From Paenibacillus thermotolerans (GTDB taxonomy: Bacteria > Bacillota > Bacilli > Paenibacillales > YIM-B00363), in the NCBI RefSeq assembly GCF_028745515.1, contig NZ_JAQZSG010000010.1, positions 62,001-126,000 of the forward strand: a DNA stretch of 64,000 bases, in the 5' to 3' direction. Under the pieces are notes generated by a model, which did not search any database, had not been told where the DNA came from, and saw nothing but the letters and a program-made list of their open reading frames with translations. Positions 34,911 through 43,397 of the stretch are shown here, piece after piece. The translations under genes were made by a program, and so were the position numbers. Positions within the stretch are counted from its first letter, which is position 1, and every line of letters starts with the position of its first letter.

Positions 34911-35528
34911 GTGCCGAAAAAGTTTTCAGATCAGGAAAAGGAACGAATTCACGCAAAGCTGATTGAAACGGGAAAAAAGTTATTTGCTTCGCTCGGGTTA
35001 CAGAAAACAAGCGTCGCCGATTTGACGAAACCGATCGGCATCGCGCAAGGTTCGTTTTATTTGTTTTATGATTCGAAAGAGTCGCTTTACATGGAGATTG
35101 TCGCTATGGAGGAGGAGAAGGTCCGCACAACGGTTTTCGAGCGTTACTTGTCGGAAGGCCCGATGACCAGAAGCCGATTTGCGGTATTTCTGCGCGAATC
35201 GATCCGCTGTATCGAGGAAAGTCCGATTTTGCAGCAGCTGTATGACGAGCGGATCGTCGAAGCTTTATTCCGAAAGCTGCCGCCGGAGGCAATCGAAGAG
35301 CACTTCACCGAGGACGCGGGGGCGCTGGAACCGTTCTTAGCCCGCGGCCGGTCGGAGGGATGGCTTGCGGACAAAGATCCGGAAGCGGTTGTGTCGTTAA
35401 TCCGCTCCCTTGTTCTGTTCGCGCTGCAGAAACAGCGAATCGGGGAAAAGCATTACGAAGCGACGATTCAATTGCTGATCGAATGCATCGCCCAAGGACT
35501 GATTGTGGAAAGGGGATCATCCGAATGA
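34911..35528 (+). CDS. TetR-family transcription regulator
   Basis: A 205-residue protein. I chose GTG 34911, seven bases after GAGGTG. The N-terminal helix-turn-helix is typical: KLIETGKKLFASLGLQKTSV, then GIAQGSFYLFYDSKESLYM. The rest is an all-helical ligand-binding and dimer domain of the usual length. As the first gene of a four-gene operon joined by ATGA overlaps, it most likely represses its own operon and is released by a substrate of the ABC exporter. Confidence 0.93.
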   Translation: MPKKFSDQEKERIHAKLIETGKKLFASLGLQKTSVADLTKPIGIAQGSFYLFYDSKESLYMEIVAMEEEKVRTTVFERYLSEGPMTRSRFAVFLRESIRCIEESPILQQLYDERIVEALFRKLPPEAIEEHFTEDAGALEPFLARGRSEGWLADKDPEAVVSLIRSLVLFALQKQRIGEKHYEATIQLLIECIAQGLIVERGSSE

Positions 35529-36382
35529 TTCGTGTCGAAGAGCTTCGGTTCACGTATCCCGGAAAAAGAGATGAGACGCTTAAGGGGCTCGATTTTTCCG
35601 TCCTGCCGGGCGAAATATTCGGCTTTCTCGGACCGTCGGGAGCCGGGAAAAGCACGACGCAAAACATTTTGATCGGGTCGCTTAAAGGATATGAGGGGAG
35701 CGTAACCGTATTCGGCAAAGAGCTGAAGACGATAAATAAGGATTATTATGAGAAAATCGGCGTCGCTTTTGAATTTCCTTCGTTCTATCAACGGTTGACG
35801 GCGCTGGAAAATTTGAATTTGTTTCGCGCATTATACAACGGACGTACGGCAGACCCTAATAAGCTTCTGGAAAGCGTAGGGCTTAGCGAGGCGGCAAATG
35901 TGAGAGTGTCGCAGTTTTCTAAGGGGATGAAGATGCGCCTCAATTTTTGCCGCGCGCTGTTGAACGATCCGGATTTGCTCTTTTTGGATGAACCCACCTC
36001 GGGACTTGATCCTGTGAACGCGAAACGAATGAAGGATTTGATTTTGCAAATGAAAGCGGATGGAAAGACGATTTTTCTGACCACCCACAATATGAATATT
36101 GCCGAAGAGCTTTGCGACAGGGTGGCGTTTATGGCCGAAGGCGCCATTCGTCTGATTGACGAGCCTCGAGCTCTCAAAATCCGATCGGGGGGCAAAAAGG
36201 TTAGGGTCGAATACAGGGAAAGCGGAAAGCTGGTCCGGGAGGATTTCGAGCTTGACCGGCTAGCGGCCGATGATCGGTTTATGCGGTTGATCGGGAGCGG
36301 GAACATCGAAACGATTCATACGACGGAAGCGACGCTCGAACATATTTTTATACAGGTAACCGGGAAGGAATTGATCTCATGA
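35525..36382 (+). CDS. ABC-2 type exporter ATPase
   Basis: A 285-residue ATPase, with the ATG at 35525 overlapping the tetR stop. Walker A is GPSGAGKST, the Q-loop region EFPSFYQRLTALENL, the signature FSKGMKMRLNFCRAL, Walker B LLFLDEPTSGLD, and the H-loop TTHNM. The signature is FSKGM rather than LSGGQ, as in many drug-export ATPases. It pairs with two ABC-2 permeases downstream. Similar TetR-linked sets are often labelled fluoroquinolone or multidrug exporters, but the substrate is not visible here. Confidence 0.92.
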   Translation: MIRVEELRFTYPGKRDETLKGLDFSVLPGEIFGFLGPSGAGKSTTQNILIGSLKGYEGSVTVFGKELKTINKDYYEKIGVAFEFPSFYQRLTALENLNLFRALYNGRTADPNKLLESVGLSEAANVRVSQFSKGMKMRLNFCRALLNDPDLLFLDEPTSGLDPVNAKRMKDLILQMKADGKTIFLTTHNMNIAEELCDRVAFMAEGAIRLIDEPRALKIRSGGKKVRVEYRESGKLVREDFELDRLAADDRFMRLIGSGNIETIHTTEATLEHIFIQVTGKELIS

Positions 36383-37101
36383 CCCGTTTCGGCGCGGCGG
36401 TGCGGTTTGACATTCGTTTGCAGCTGCGGCAAGGCTTTTATGCGGCATACGTAATTATCAGCGCCGTTTATATTGTGTTGCTGCGCTCGATCGGAAGCGG
36501 GGAAGCGAAAGAAATGGCGGAGATCGTCATTACGTTCTCGGATCCTTCGATGCTCGGCTTTTATTTTGTCGGTGGGCTTGTATTGCTTGAAAAAAACCAG
36601 CGGATTTTAGATCCGTTAATGGTGACTCCCTTGCGTGTTCGCGAGTATTTGATGTCCAAGGTGATATCGCTTGCTTTTTTATCCGCGATGGCCGGATCCG
36701 TTGTGCGGCTCGGCGCTTTCGGACTCGGCGGACATTGGTTTGGGTTTGTGGCCGGCATGCTGCTTACCTCCATCTTTTTTACTTTGTTCGGTTTAGGAGT
36801 CGCCGTGCGCTGCTGCACAGTCAATCAATATTTTATCGAATCGACGCTTTCAGCTCTCGTATTTACGCTGCCGGTATTGGATGCCGTGCATGTTTGGTCG
36901 ACGCCGCTTTTTTACCTGCTGCCTTCCAAAGCTTCGCTGCTGTTGATTGAGTCCATGTTTTCCCGGCTGGGGGTTTGGGAATATGTTTATGGCTTCGGCT
37001 CGTTAATCGTTTGGATTGTATTGGCCTATGTTTGGGCGGATCGATCGTTCCGGCGATTCGTCGTGCTTCGCGCCCAAGAAGGAAGGGAGGCAGCCGTATG
37101 A
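36379..37101 (+). CDS. ABC-2 type exporter permease, first subunit
   Basis: A 240-residue membrane protein starting inside the stop of the ATPase gene (ATGA). Six hydrophobic segments are visible, with the short cytoplasmic VTPLRVREYLMSK stretch that follows LEKNQRILDPLM, a pattern typical of ABC-2 permeases whose first loop contacts the ATPase. It is coupled by ATGA to the second permease. The two may form a heterodimeric channel. Confidence 0.85.
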   Translation: MTRFGAAVRFDIRLQLRQGFYAAYVIISAVYIVLLRSIGSGEAKEMAEIVITFSDPSMLGFYFVGGLVLLEKNQRILDPLMVTPLRVREYLMSKVISLAFLSAMAGSVVRLGAFGLGGHWFGFVAGMLLTSIFFTLFGLGVAVRCCTVNQYFIESTLSALVFTLPVLDAVHVWSTPLFYLLPSKASLLLIESMFSRLGVWEYVYGFGSLIVWIVLAYVWADRSFRRFVVLRAQEGREAAV

Positions 37102-37829
37102 AAAAAGCGCTCGCTTTGGCCGCCTCCGACGCTCGCCAAGTCGTGCGAGATCCAATGATGCTGTTCATGGCCGGGGCGCCGCTGCTGCTCGTGCTTTTGT
37201 TCTCGACTGTCGTCCCGTTCGGCCTTAAGCTGTTAAGCGCGAAAACAGGTTGGGGCGTCGAAGCGTATTATCCGTTCGCGGCGTGCGCGGTGCTGCTTCT
37301 TATCCCGGGTTTGCCCGGAACGATGGCGGGATTTCTCATGCTGGACGAACGGGACGAGGGGCTGCTTCAGGTTTACGGCATTACTCCGATTGCGAGGAGC
37401 GGATATTTTGTATACCGTCTGACGATCCCCGTTGCTCTGATGGCCTGTTACGGTTGCTTGACGGTTCTGGTGGCCGGCGGAGCCGCGGACGACGGTTTCG
37501 TTTGGCCGGCACTCGCCTGCGCGGTTCTGATGGCTACGATGCAAGGGGTTATCACCGCTTTATTTCTGGCCGGTTTCGCTTCCAATAAAGTCGAAGGGCT
37601 GGCGCTTTCGAAGCTGGCTGCGCTTCCCGTGCTTGCTCCGCTGATGCTGCTGCTGCCCGAAACGTGGCAGGCTGCGGGATGGGCGTTCCCTGCCTATTGG
37701 GTTGCGAAGACGATGTCGCTGGCGTTGTCCGACGAATCTCGCGCGCTGTGGTACGGCCTGATCGGCTTGGCGGTTCATGCCGGATGGTGTTTCCTGTTTT
37801 TTAAGCATTTTAGTAAAAAATCGGGATAA
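37098..37829 (+). CDS. ABC-2 type exporter permease, second subunit
   Basis: A 243-residue membrane protein from ATG 37098, four bases inside the end of the first permease, with GGGAGG upstream. The N-terminal cytoplasmic KKALALAASDARQVVRDPMM is followed by six hydrophobic segments. The LDERDEGLLQVYGITPIARS loop parallels the same place in subunit one. It is the last gene of the TetR operon. Confidence 0.85.
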   Translation: MKKALALAASDARQVVRDPMMLFMAGAPLLLVLLFSTVVPFGLKLLSAKTGWGVEAYYPFAACAVLLLIPGLPGTMAGFLMLDERDEGLLQVYGITPIARSGYFVYRLTIPVALMACYGCLTVLVAGGAADDGFVWPALACAVLMATMQGVITALFLAGFASNKVEGLALSKLAALPVLAPLMLLLPETWQAAGWAFPAYWVAKTMSLALSDESRALWYGLIGLAVHAGWCFLFFKHFSKKSG

Positions 37830-37902
37830 AGCGGAGGAACCTTTTTCCTATGTCTTCGTCTAAAGTATGAGGAGAATCAAACGGAAAAAGGGGCGATACG
37901 TT

Positions 37903-38877
37903 ATGAAGGGGAGATGGATCAAATGGCTGGCCGTTGCCGCGCTTACTGCGGTATGGACGGCCGGCTGCAGTTCCGGGTCGGGCGGAAGAACGGATTCGGC
38001 GGCATCGGAAAGCGCGTTGGTCGCGGACATGGAGACGGCGGCCAATAAAGCGCCGGCGGCTATGCCGGAAGAGGCGGCGGCAGGGGGGAGCGGTTTCGGA
38101 AGCGGAGCCGCAGACGGGGACGACTCCGGTGCGGCACCGGCCGCGAGTGAGCCGCGAACGGCGAGAATGCTGATTTATACCGCCAATTTGACGATGGAAG
38201 TGGAGAGCTACGCCAAAGCGTATACGGAAATCCAAAACTTGATCCATCTGTCGGGCGGGTATATTGTCGGATTCACGGAGGAGACGACCTCCTTCGAGAA
38301 GACGGGGCTGTTTACGATAAAAGTGCCGGCCGACGGCTTTAACGGGTTCCTTGCGAAGCTGGAGAACGTTCCGAACGTTCAGCTGAACCGGAGCATGAAG
38401 GCGCAGGACGTCTCGGAGGAATATGTCGATCTGGATTCCCGATTGAAGGCGAAGCAGGTCGTGGAGAAGCGGCTGCTCGATTTTATGGAGAGAGCGACGA
38501 AATCGGACGACTTGGTCAAGTTTTCGAACGAGCTAGGCCAAGTTCAGGAAGACATCGAACGAATGAAAGGCCGAATGAGATATTTGGAGCAAAATGTCGC
38601 ATACAGCACGGTAGAGCTCAGAGTATACGAGGTAGTGAACGACCGGGCAACTTTAGCCGGAAAAAGCGCAGGCATCCCGCTTGGGGAAAAAATGAGCCGG
38701 GCGGTTAGCGGCAGCATCGACGTTCTTGTTGCCGTGTTTGAAGGGGTTATGGTCGTGCTTGCCGGCTTTCTGCCGATCGGCGTCGCCGCCGGCATTATCG
38801 GGGCGCCCGTTTATTGGCTGTGGAAACGGAGAAGAGGCCGGACTCCGGACGGACCGCCTCCATCCCTTGACCTTTAA
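37903..38877 (+). CDS. DUF4349 lipoprotein
   Basis: A 324-residue membrane-attached protein. I start at ATG 37903, since this gives a good signal sequence with lipobox VWTAGC (Cys about residue 22). A Gly/Ala/Ser-rich linker covers residues 23-85. The DUF4349 domain follows, with a strand-rich half (YTANLTMEVESYAKAYTEIQ) and a long coiled coil (residues 175-235), and a C-terminal transmembrane helix (about 270-305), then a basic tail. Members are anchored lipoproteins of unknown role. It has no neighbours in operon and ends at a good terminator. Confidence 0.88.
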   Translation: MKGRWIKWLAVAALTAVWTAGCSSGSGGRTDSAASESALVADMETAANKAPAAMPEEAAAGGSGFGSGAADGDDSGAAPAASEPRTARMLIYTANLTMEVESYAKAYTEIQNLIHLSGGYIVGFTEETTSFEKTGLFTIKVPADGFNGFLAKLENVPNVQLNRSMKAQDVSEEYVDLDSRLKAKQVVEKRLLDFMERATKSDDLVKFSNELGQVQEDIERMKGRMRYLEQNVAYSTVELRVYEVVNDRATLAGKSAGIPLGEKMSRAVSGSIDVLVAVFEGVMVVLAGFLPIGVAAGIIGAPVYWLWKRRRGRTPDGPPPSLDL

Positions 38878-38896
38878 TTCTATAAAATAATTTTCG

Positions 38897-38930
38897 AAAA
38901 TCCTGCCGATTGAGCAGGATTTTCTTTTTC
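38897..38930 (+). terminator. Intrinsic terminator before the dcw cluster
   Basis: AAAATCCTGC (38897-38906) pairs with GCAGGATTTT (38914-38923), followed by CTTTTTC. Confidence 0.9.
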
Positions 38931-38950
38931 TATATCGAATAGTGATTCAA

Positions 38951-39000
38951 TAGTGGGGAAAAGTGGGGCGAAGTGGTGGAAAAGGGTGGACAGGTGGTGA
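38951..39000 (+). promoter_or_regulatory. MraZ operator: five 10-bp direct repeats
   Basis: Five consecutive 10-bp blocks read TAGTGGGGAA, AAGTGGGGCG, AAGTGGTGGA, AAAGGGTGGA and CAGGTGGTGA, each with a GTGG core in the same helical phase. MraZ binds such short repeats upstream of its own gene in other bacteria (established). They lie between the terminator and mraZ and run up to the ribosome site, so binding would cover the early transcribed region. Confidence 0.82.
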
Positions 39001-39007
39001 TTGTGCG

Positions 39008-39445
39008 ATGTTTATGGGTGAATATCAACACAGCGTTGATGAGAAAGGTCGCATGATCATACCCGCCAAATTCCGGGAAGAGCTTGGCTCCGACTTCATT
39101 ATGACCCGCGGCTTGGATCAATGTTTGTTTATTTATCCGAAGACGGAATGGACCGTGCTTGAGCAAAAGCTGAAAAGCCTGTCGCTCATGAAATCGGATG
39201 CGCGCGCGTTTACGCGGTTTTTCTTCTCGGGAGCCGCCGAATGCGAGCTCGATAAACAGGGAAGGGTAAATATACCAAGCAATCTTCGCGAATACGCCAA
39301 GCTGGACAAGGATTGCGTCGTACTCGGCGTATCCAACCGCGTGGAAATTTGGAGCAAGGAAGCTTGGGAATCGTATTTCCGTCAGTCCGAGGAATCGTTC
39401 AATGAAATCGCCGAGAAGCTGGTCGATTTTAATTTCGATTTGTAA
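39008..39445 (+). CDS. mraZ: Transcription regulator MraZ
   Basis: A 145-residue protein from ATG 39008; the longer frame is rejected because it runs through the operator repeats. It has two AbrB-like SpoVT/MraZ domains: the first [20 protein letters not shown] with [14 protein letters not shown], the second [19 protein letters not shown]. The two DKGR motifs are the DNA-binding loops. MraZ forms a ring and represses the dcw operon through short direct repeats, which lie just upstream. Confidence 0.97.
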   Translation: MFMGEYQHSVDEKGRMIIPAKFREELGSDFIMTRGLDQCLFIYPKTEWTVLEQKLKSLSLMKSDARAFTRFFFSGAAECELDKQGRVNIPSNLREYAKLDKDCVVLGVSNRVEIWSKEAWESYFRQSEESFNEIAEKLVDFNFDL

Positions 39446-39474
39446 GGGCTGCGGAATCAAAGGGGTTAGCAACA

Positions 39475-40434
39475 TTGTTTATACATAGAACCGTGCTGAA
39501 GGAAGAGGCGGTTGACGGACTGAACATTCGCGAAAGAGGAATTTACGTTGACTGCACACTAGGAGGAGCGGGGCACAGCTCTCTAATCGCCTCTCGCCTT
39601 GGACCGGAGGGAAGGCTGATTGCCTTCGATCAGGACGAACGCGCGATCGAACATGCGCAAGAAATTCTTGCGCTTTACGGCAATCGGGTTACGATCGTGA
39701 AATCCAACTTTCGGCATTTGGCCGATGCATTGAGCAAGCTCAACGTTCCTATGGATAAAGAAGGGAACCCGCAGGTGGACGGGGTGCTGTTCGACCTCGG
39801 CGTCTCATCGCCGCAACTGGATGAGGCGGAACGTGGCTTCAGCTACCACCAAGACGCGGAGCTCGATATGCGTATGGACCGGACGGCGCCGCTTACGGCC
39901 GCAGACATCGTGAACGAATGGCCGGAGCAGGAGCTGACAAAGATCTTGTTCTTATATGGGGAAGAAAAGTTTTCCCGCCGCATTGCGAAGGAAATCGTAC
40001 AGGCGAGGGAGCGGGGGCCGATTCGGTCGACCGGAGAGCTGGCGGAGCTTGTGAAAGCGGGCATTCCGGCAGCGGCGCGGCGAACCGGCGGGCACCCGGC
40101 GAAGCGGACGTTCCAGGCGATCCGCATCGCGGTGAACGACGAGCTCGGCGCCCTCGAGGATGCACTGGAGCAGGCGATTCGCTGCACGGCGCCGGGCGGG
40201 CGCATCTCGGTCATTACGTTTCATTCGCTGGAGGACCGAATTTGCAAGAGGGCGTTCGCCGAGCGTCTGGGGAAATGCGTCTGCCCGCCCGATTTGCCGA
40301 TGTGCGCATGCGGAGCGAAGGGGACGCTTCGTCTTGTGAACCGCAAGCCCATCGAAGCAAGCGCGGAAGAGCTCGCGGACAATCCGAGGGCGCGTTCGGC
40401 CAAGCTGCGCGTCGCGGAAAAGCTTCCCGGCTAG
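39475..40434 (+). CDS. rsmH: 16S rRNA (cytosine1402-N4)-methyltransferase RsmH
   Basis: A 319-residue enzyme from TTG 39475 behind AAAGGGGTT. It methylates C1402 of 16S rRNA. Family blocks: [15 protein letters not shown], the AdoMet motif [14 protein letters not shown] (residues about 25-38), [20 protein letters not shown], and [15 protein letters not shown], with [16 protein letters not shown] at the end. The length is normal. It is co-transcribed with mraZ and ftsL in the standard dcw order. Confidence 0.97.
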   Translation: MFIHRTVLKEEAVDGLNIRERGIYVDCTLGGAGHSSLIASRLGPEGRLIAFDQDERAIEHAQEILALYGNRVTIVKSNFRHLADALSKLNVPMDKEGNPQVDGVLFDLGVSSPQLDEAERGFSYHQDAELDMRMDRTAPLTAADIVNEWPEQELTKILFLYGEEKFSRRIAKEIVQARERGPIRSTGELAELVKAGIPAAARRTGGHPAKRTFQAIRIAVNDELGALEDALEQAIRCTAPGGRISVITFHSLEDRICKRAFAERLGKCVCPPDLPMCACGAKGTLRLVNRKPIEASAEELADNPRARSAKLRVAEKLPG

Positions 40435-40532
40435 GGTGTTCGTCCGGCAACACAAACTGCCAACATTTGCATGGCGGGAGATCGGGACGAGGTGAGATTC
40501 GTTCGATTATAATAGGGGAGGTTGTTTGAATC

Positions 40533-40946
40533 ATGCCTGCATACATAGACGGAAGTTTGGCGCTGGATGAGCGCCGGTCCAACACAGCCGCGCCGGCGGT
40601 AAAGACGAAAGCGAAGCCGGCCGCGAAGAAAGCGCAGAAGGTGAAGTCGCTCACCGCTCCGGAAAAGCTGTTGTATTTGTTTGGAGTCGTAGCATTCAGT
40701 TTGATCGCAGGAATCGTCATTTGGCGGTATGCCATGATTTTTGAAATGAATACCCGCATTGTGCAGATGGAAACGGAAATCCGCAAGCTGGAGAAGGAAA
40801 ACACAGCGCTCAAGAACGAAGTCGCGAAGCTTCAGGATCCGCAGCGTTTGATCGATACGGGAATCCAGCTCGGGCTTGTGCTTCCGGATGAGATCGCTCC
40901 GCCGAAAGCCGGAGATCAAGCCGTTGCGTCTATAGCTCAGGATTAA
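40533..40946 (+). CDS. ftsL: Cell division protein FtsL
   Basis: A 137-residue bitopic protein, with the ATG at 40533 behind GGGAGG. A basic Ala/Lys-rich cytoplasmic part (residues 1-42) is followed by one transmembrane helix (about 45-65, LLYLFGVVAFSLIAGIVI) and an extracellular leucine-zipper coiled coil (EMNTRIVQMETEIRKLEKEN). FtsL partners DivIB and DivIC at the septum. The position between rsmH and pbpB confirms it. Residues 24-38 form a Lys/Ala-rich stretch unusual for the family. Confidence 0.9.
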   Translation: MPAYIDGSLALDERRSNTAAPAVKTKAKPAAKKAQKVKSLTAPEKLLYLFGVVAFSLIAGIVIWRYAMIFEMNTRIVQMETEIRKLEKENTALKNEVAKLQDPQRLIDTGIQLGLVLPDEIAPPKAGDQAVASIAQD

Positions 40947-40986
40947 AAGTTTTCTTTTAATAGGCAACCCAAGGTGGGATGTAAGG

Positions 40987-43302
40987 ATGCACAAAAAGAT
41001 TAGAGTGCGCTCGCTGGTGCTCGGCGTAGTGTTCACTCTCTTTTTTATGGGGATCGTTGCGAGGCTCTATTGGCTTCAGGTGGTAGAGGCATCGGCGCTG
41101 CTTGCCGAAGCGAAAAAAACGTGGAGCACGGAGAAGAAGCTGGAAGCCGACCGCGGGACGATTTACGACCGGAAGATGAACGTGTTGGCTTCGGACGCCG
41201 ACGGCTACACGGTGATCGTGGATCCGCAAGTAATCGATAAGCTCGGCCTTGCGCGCGAAGTGGCCGCCGGACTTTCCGCCGTGCTCGATAAGCCGGAGGA
41301 TCAGGTATACGCCCAAGTGACTGCCACAAATAAAGAAGGCAAGCTGCTGCGAAATAAAGAAATTCGAATCGAAGGCTGGAAGATCGATAAGGATTTGGCG
41401 GATCAGGTTTTAGCTTGGGAAAAGGAATTTATGAAAGAACACGACATCCTTGGCGCGGACTGGCCAGGGGTCGGACTGTATCCGCAAAAAATCCGTTATT
41501 ATCCGAAAAATTCGCTTGCGTCGCACATTTTGGGTTATATCAACAAAGACGGCAAACCGAGCATGGGGCTGGAGTTTTCACTCGACGAGCTGCTTAGAGG
41601 GAAGGACGGGAAGATCGCCTACAAGAAGGACGAGAAGGGGCAAAAGCTTCCCGGCGAAAAGCCCGAGCTCGTCCCTCCCGTGAACGGCAATAACGTGGTG
41701 CTGACGATCGACCAAACGATCCAGCACTATACAGAACAAGCGATGAAGAAGGTGTATGACGAATTTAAGCCGAAGCAGATGACGGCGATCGCGGTCGACC
41801 CGAAGACGATGGAGGTGCTCGCGCTCGCGAATTTGCCGACGTTCAACCCGAATAAGTATTGGGAGTACGACCCGGAAAAAGATTTCAACAATATGGCGAT
41901 CAAGTCGCTGTACGAGCCTGGCTCCACGTTTAAGCTCGTCACGCTGACGGGCGCGGTCGATCAAGGGATATTCCATCCGGACGAAACGTATCAATCGGGC
42001 TCGATCCGTGTGCCGGGTTGGACTCTTAGAGACCATAGAAGAGGCGGCTGGGGCGAAATTTCATATCTTGAAGGACTCCTCCGCTCAAGTAACGTAGCCT
42101 TTGTAAAGCTCGGGTACGAGCAGTTAAAAGAAGAGAAGTTTATGGAGTATATTAACCGTTTCGGTTTCACCAGCAAAACCGGAATCGATTTGCCCGGCGA
42201 AAGTCAAGGCAGAGTACAGTTTCGTTATCCGGTTGAAGTCGCAACCGGTACCTACGGACAAGGCGGTGTGTTCGTCACTCCGATCCAGCAGCTGATGGCT
42301 TATGCGGCAATCGCCAACGGAGGCAAGCTGATGGAGCCGTATGTCGTGAAGAAGGTGCTGGATCCGGAAACCGGTAAAGTCATCTCCGAACGGCAGCCGA
42401 AAGTGATTCGGCAAGTCGTGTCCGAAGCGAAGGCGAAGGAGATCAGCGGTTACTTGGAGCAGGTCGTTACCGACGATCGCGGCACCGGCAAACGGGCGCG
42501 CTTGGATGAATATCGCGTGGCGGGGAAAACCGGAACCGCCAACATCGTCAAGAACGGTGAGTACGCGGCTTGCGACTGGGTCGTTTCGTTCATCGGCTAT
42601 GCGCCGGCAGAGGACCCGCGCATAGCGGTGGCCGTCATTATCGATTCCCCGAATTTAGGCTGCGACTCGAACAATGCCGGACTGGCGACAACGCCTGTCT
42701 TCAAAGAAATTGTATCGCAAAGCTTGCGCTATATGGGAGTGCCGACGGAGCGTAAAGCCGGCGACACCGCAGAGGAAGGGACGAACGTTCAATCCGTGAA
42801 AACCGAAGCCGAGCTTATAACCGTGCCGGATGTGTCGGATATGGAGACGGCGGCGGCGGTGAAGGAGCTCAAGGCGAGAGGCCTCGCGGCGGAATCGCTC
42901 GGAAGCGGGCCGAAGGTGCTCGGGCAATATCCTTCGAAGGGGGAACAAATCTCGGAAGGATCTAAGGTGATCCTGCTTACTGCCGACCGGGATCAGGCCG
43001 CCATACCGGACTTCACCGGACAAAGCTTGCGCGACGTCGTTCAAGTGGCTTCGCTGCTCGGCCTTAGGTTCGAAGCAGAGGGCGAAGGATATGTCGTCAG
43101 CCAGGAAGTAACGGAAGCGCAAGGCGAGAAAGTGCTGAAGGTGGTTCTGAAGCCTCTGCACGAATGGCCGAAGGATAACGGCCCGCCGGAAGAAGGCGAC
43201 ACAGGCGAAGGAGCGAAACATGGAACCGATCCGCCTGACGATGCGGAAAGCGGCGGGGACGGCGGCGAAGCTTCGCCGGCTCAGGGAGACGCTGCCGGAT
43301 AG
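40987..43302 (+). CDS. pbpB: Penicillin-binding protein 2B (class B, PASTA), septal transpeptidase
   Basis: A 771-residue class B PBP, with ATG 40987 behind GTAAGGATG. The N-terminal helix (about 8-28) is followed by the dimerisation domain with RGTIYDRKMNVLA. The transpeptidase domain has SxxK at S313-T-F-K, SSN at 367-369 and KTG at 514-516. Two PASTA repeats follow (TVPDVSDMETAAAVKELKAR and IPDFTGQSLRDVVQVASLLG), and a Gly/Asp/Glu-rich tail of about 45 residues ends the protein. It cross-links septal peptidoglycan with FtsW. Confidence 0.95.
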   Translation: MHKKIRVRSLVLGVVFTLFFMGIVARLYWLQVVEASALLAEAKKTWSTEKKLEADRGTIYDRKMNVLASDADGYTVIVDPQVIDKLGLAREVAAGLSAVLDKPEDQVYAQVTATNKEGKLLRNKEIRIEGWKIDKDLADQVLAWEKEFMKEHDILGADWPGVGLYPQKIRYYPKNSLASHILGYINKDGKPSMGLEFSLDELLRGKDGKIAYKKDEKGQKLPGEKPELVPPVNGNNVVLTIDQTIQHYTEQAMKKVYDEFKPKQMTAIAVDPKTMEVLALANLPTFNPNKYWEYDPEKDFNNMAIKSLYEPGSTFKLVTLTGAVDQGIFHPDETYQSGSIRVPGWTLRDHRRGGWGEISYLEGLLRSSNVAFVKLGYEQLKEEKFMEYINRFGFTSKTGIDLPGESQGRVQFRYPVEVATGTYGQGGVFVTPIQQLMAYAAIANGGKLMEPYVVKKVLDPETGKVISERQPKVIRQVVSEAKAKEISGYLEQVVTDDRGTGKRARLDEYRVAGKTGTANIVKNGEYAACDWVVSFIGYAPAEDPRIAVAVIIDSPNLGCDSNNAGLATTPVFKEIVSQSLRYMGVPTERKAGDTAEEGTNVQSVKTEAELITVPDVSDMETAAAVKELKARGLAAESLGSGPKVLGQYPSKGEQISEGSKVILLTADRDQAAIPDFTGQSLRDVVQVASLLGLRFEAEGEGYVVSQEVTEAQGEKVLKVVLKPLHEWPKDNGPPEEGDTGEGAKHGTDPPDDAESGGDGGEASPAQGDAAG

Positions 43303-43397
43303 CGCGTCCTCCCGGGCTTGTTCTACCTACCGTTTGTCCCGAATAGTCTATTAGTAATTACTATAGGACTCGTTCGAGGACAAGGGGGAGGGGTTTC

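Noticed and set aside
35360-35524. N-terminal extension of the ABC ATPase into tetR
   Set aside because: The ATPase family start is the ATG at 35525; the extension reads tetR out of frame.
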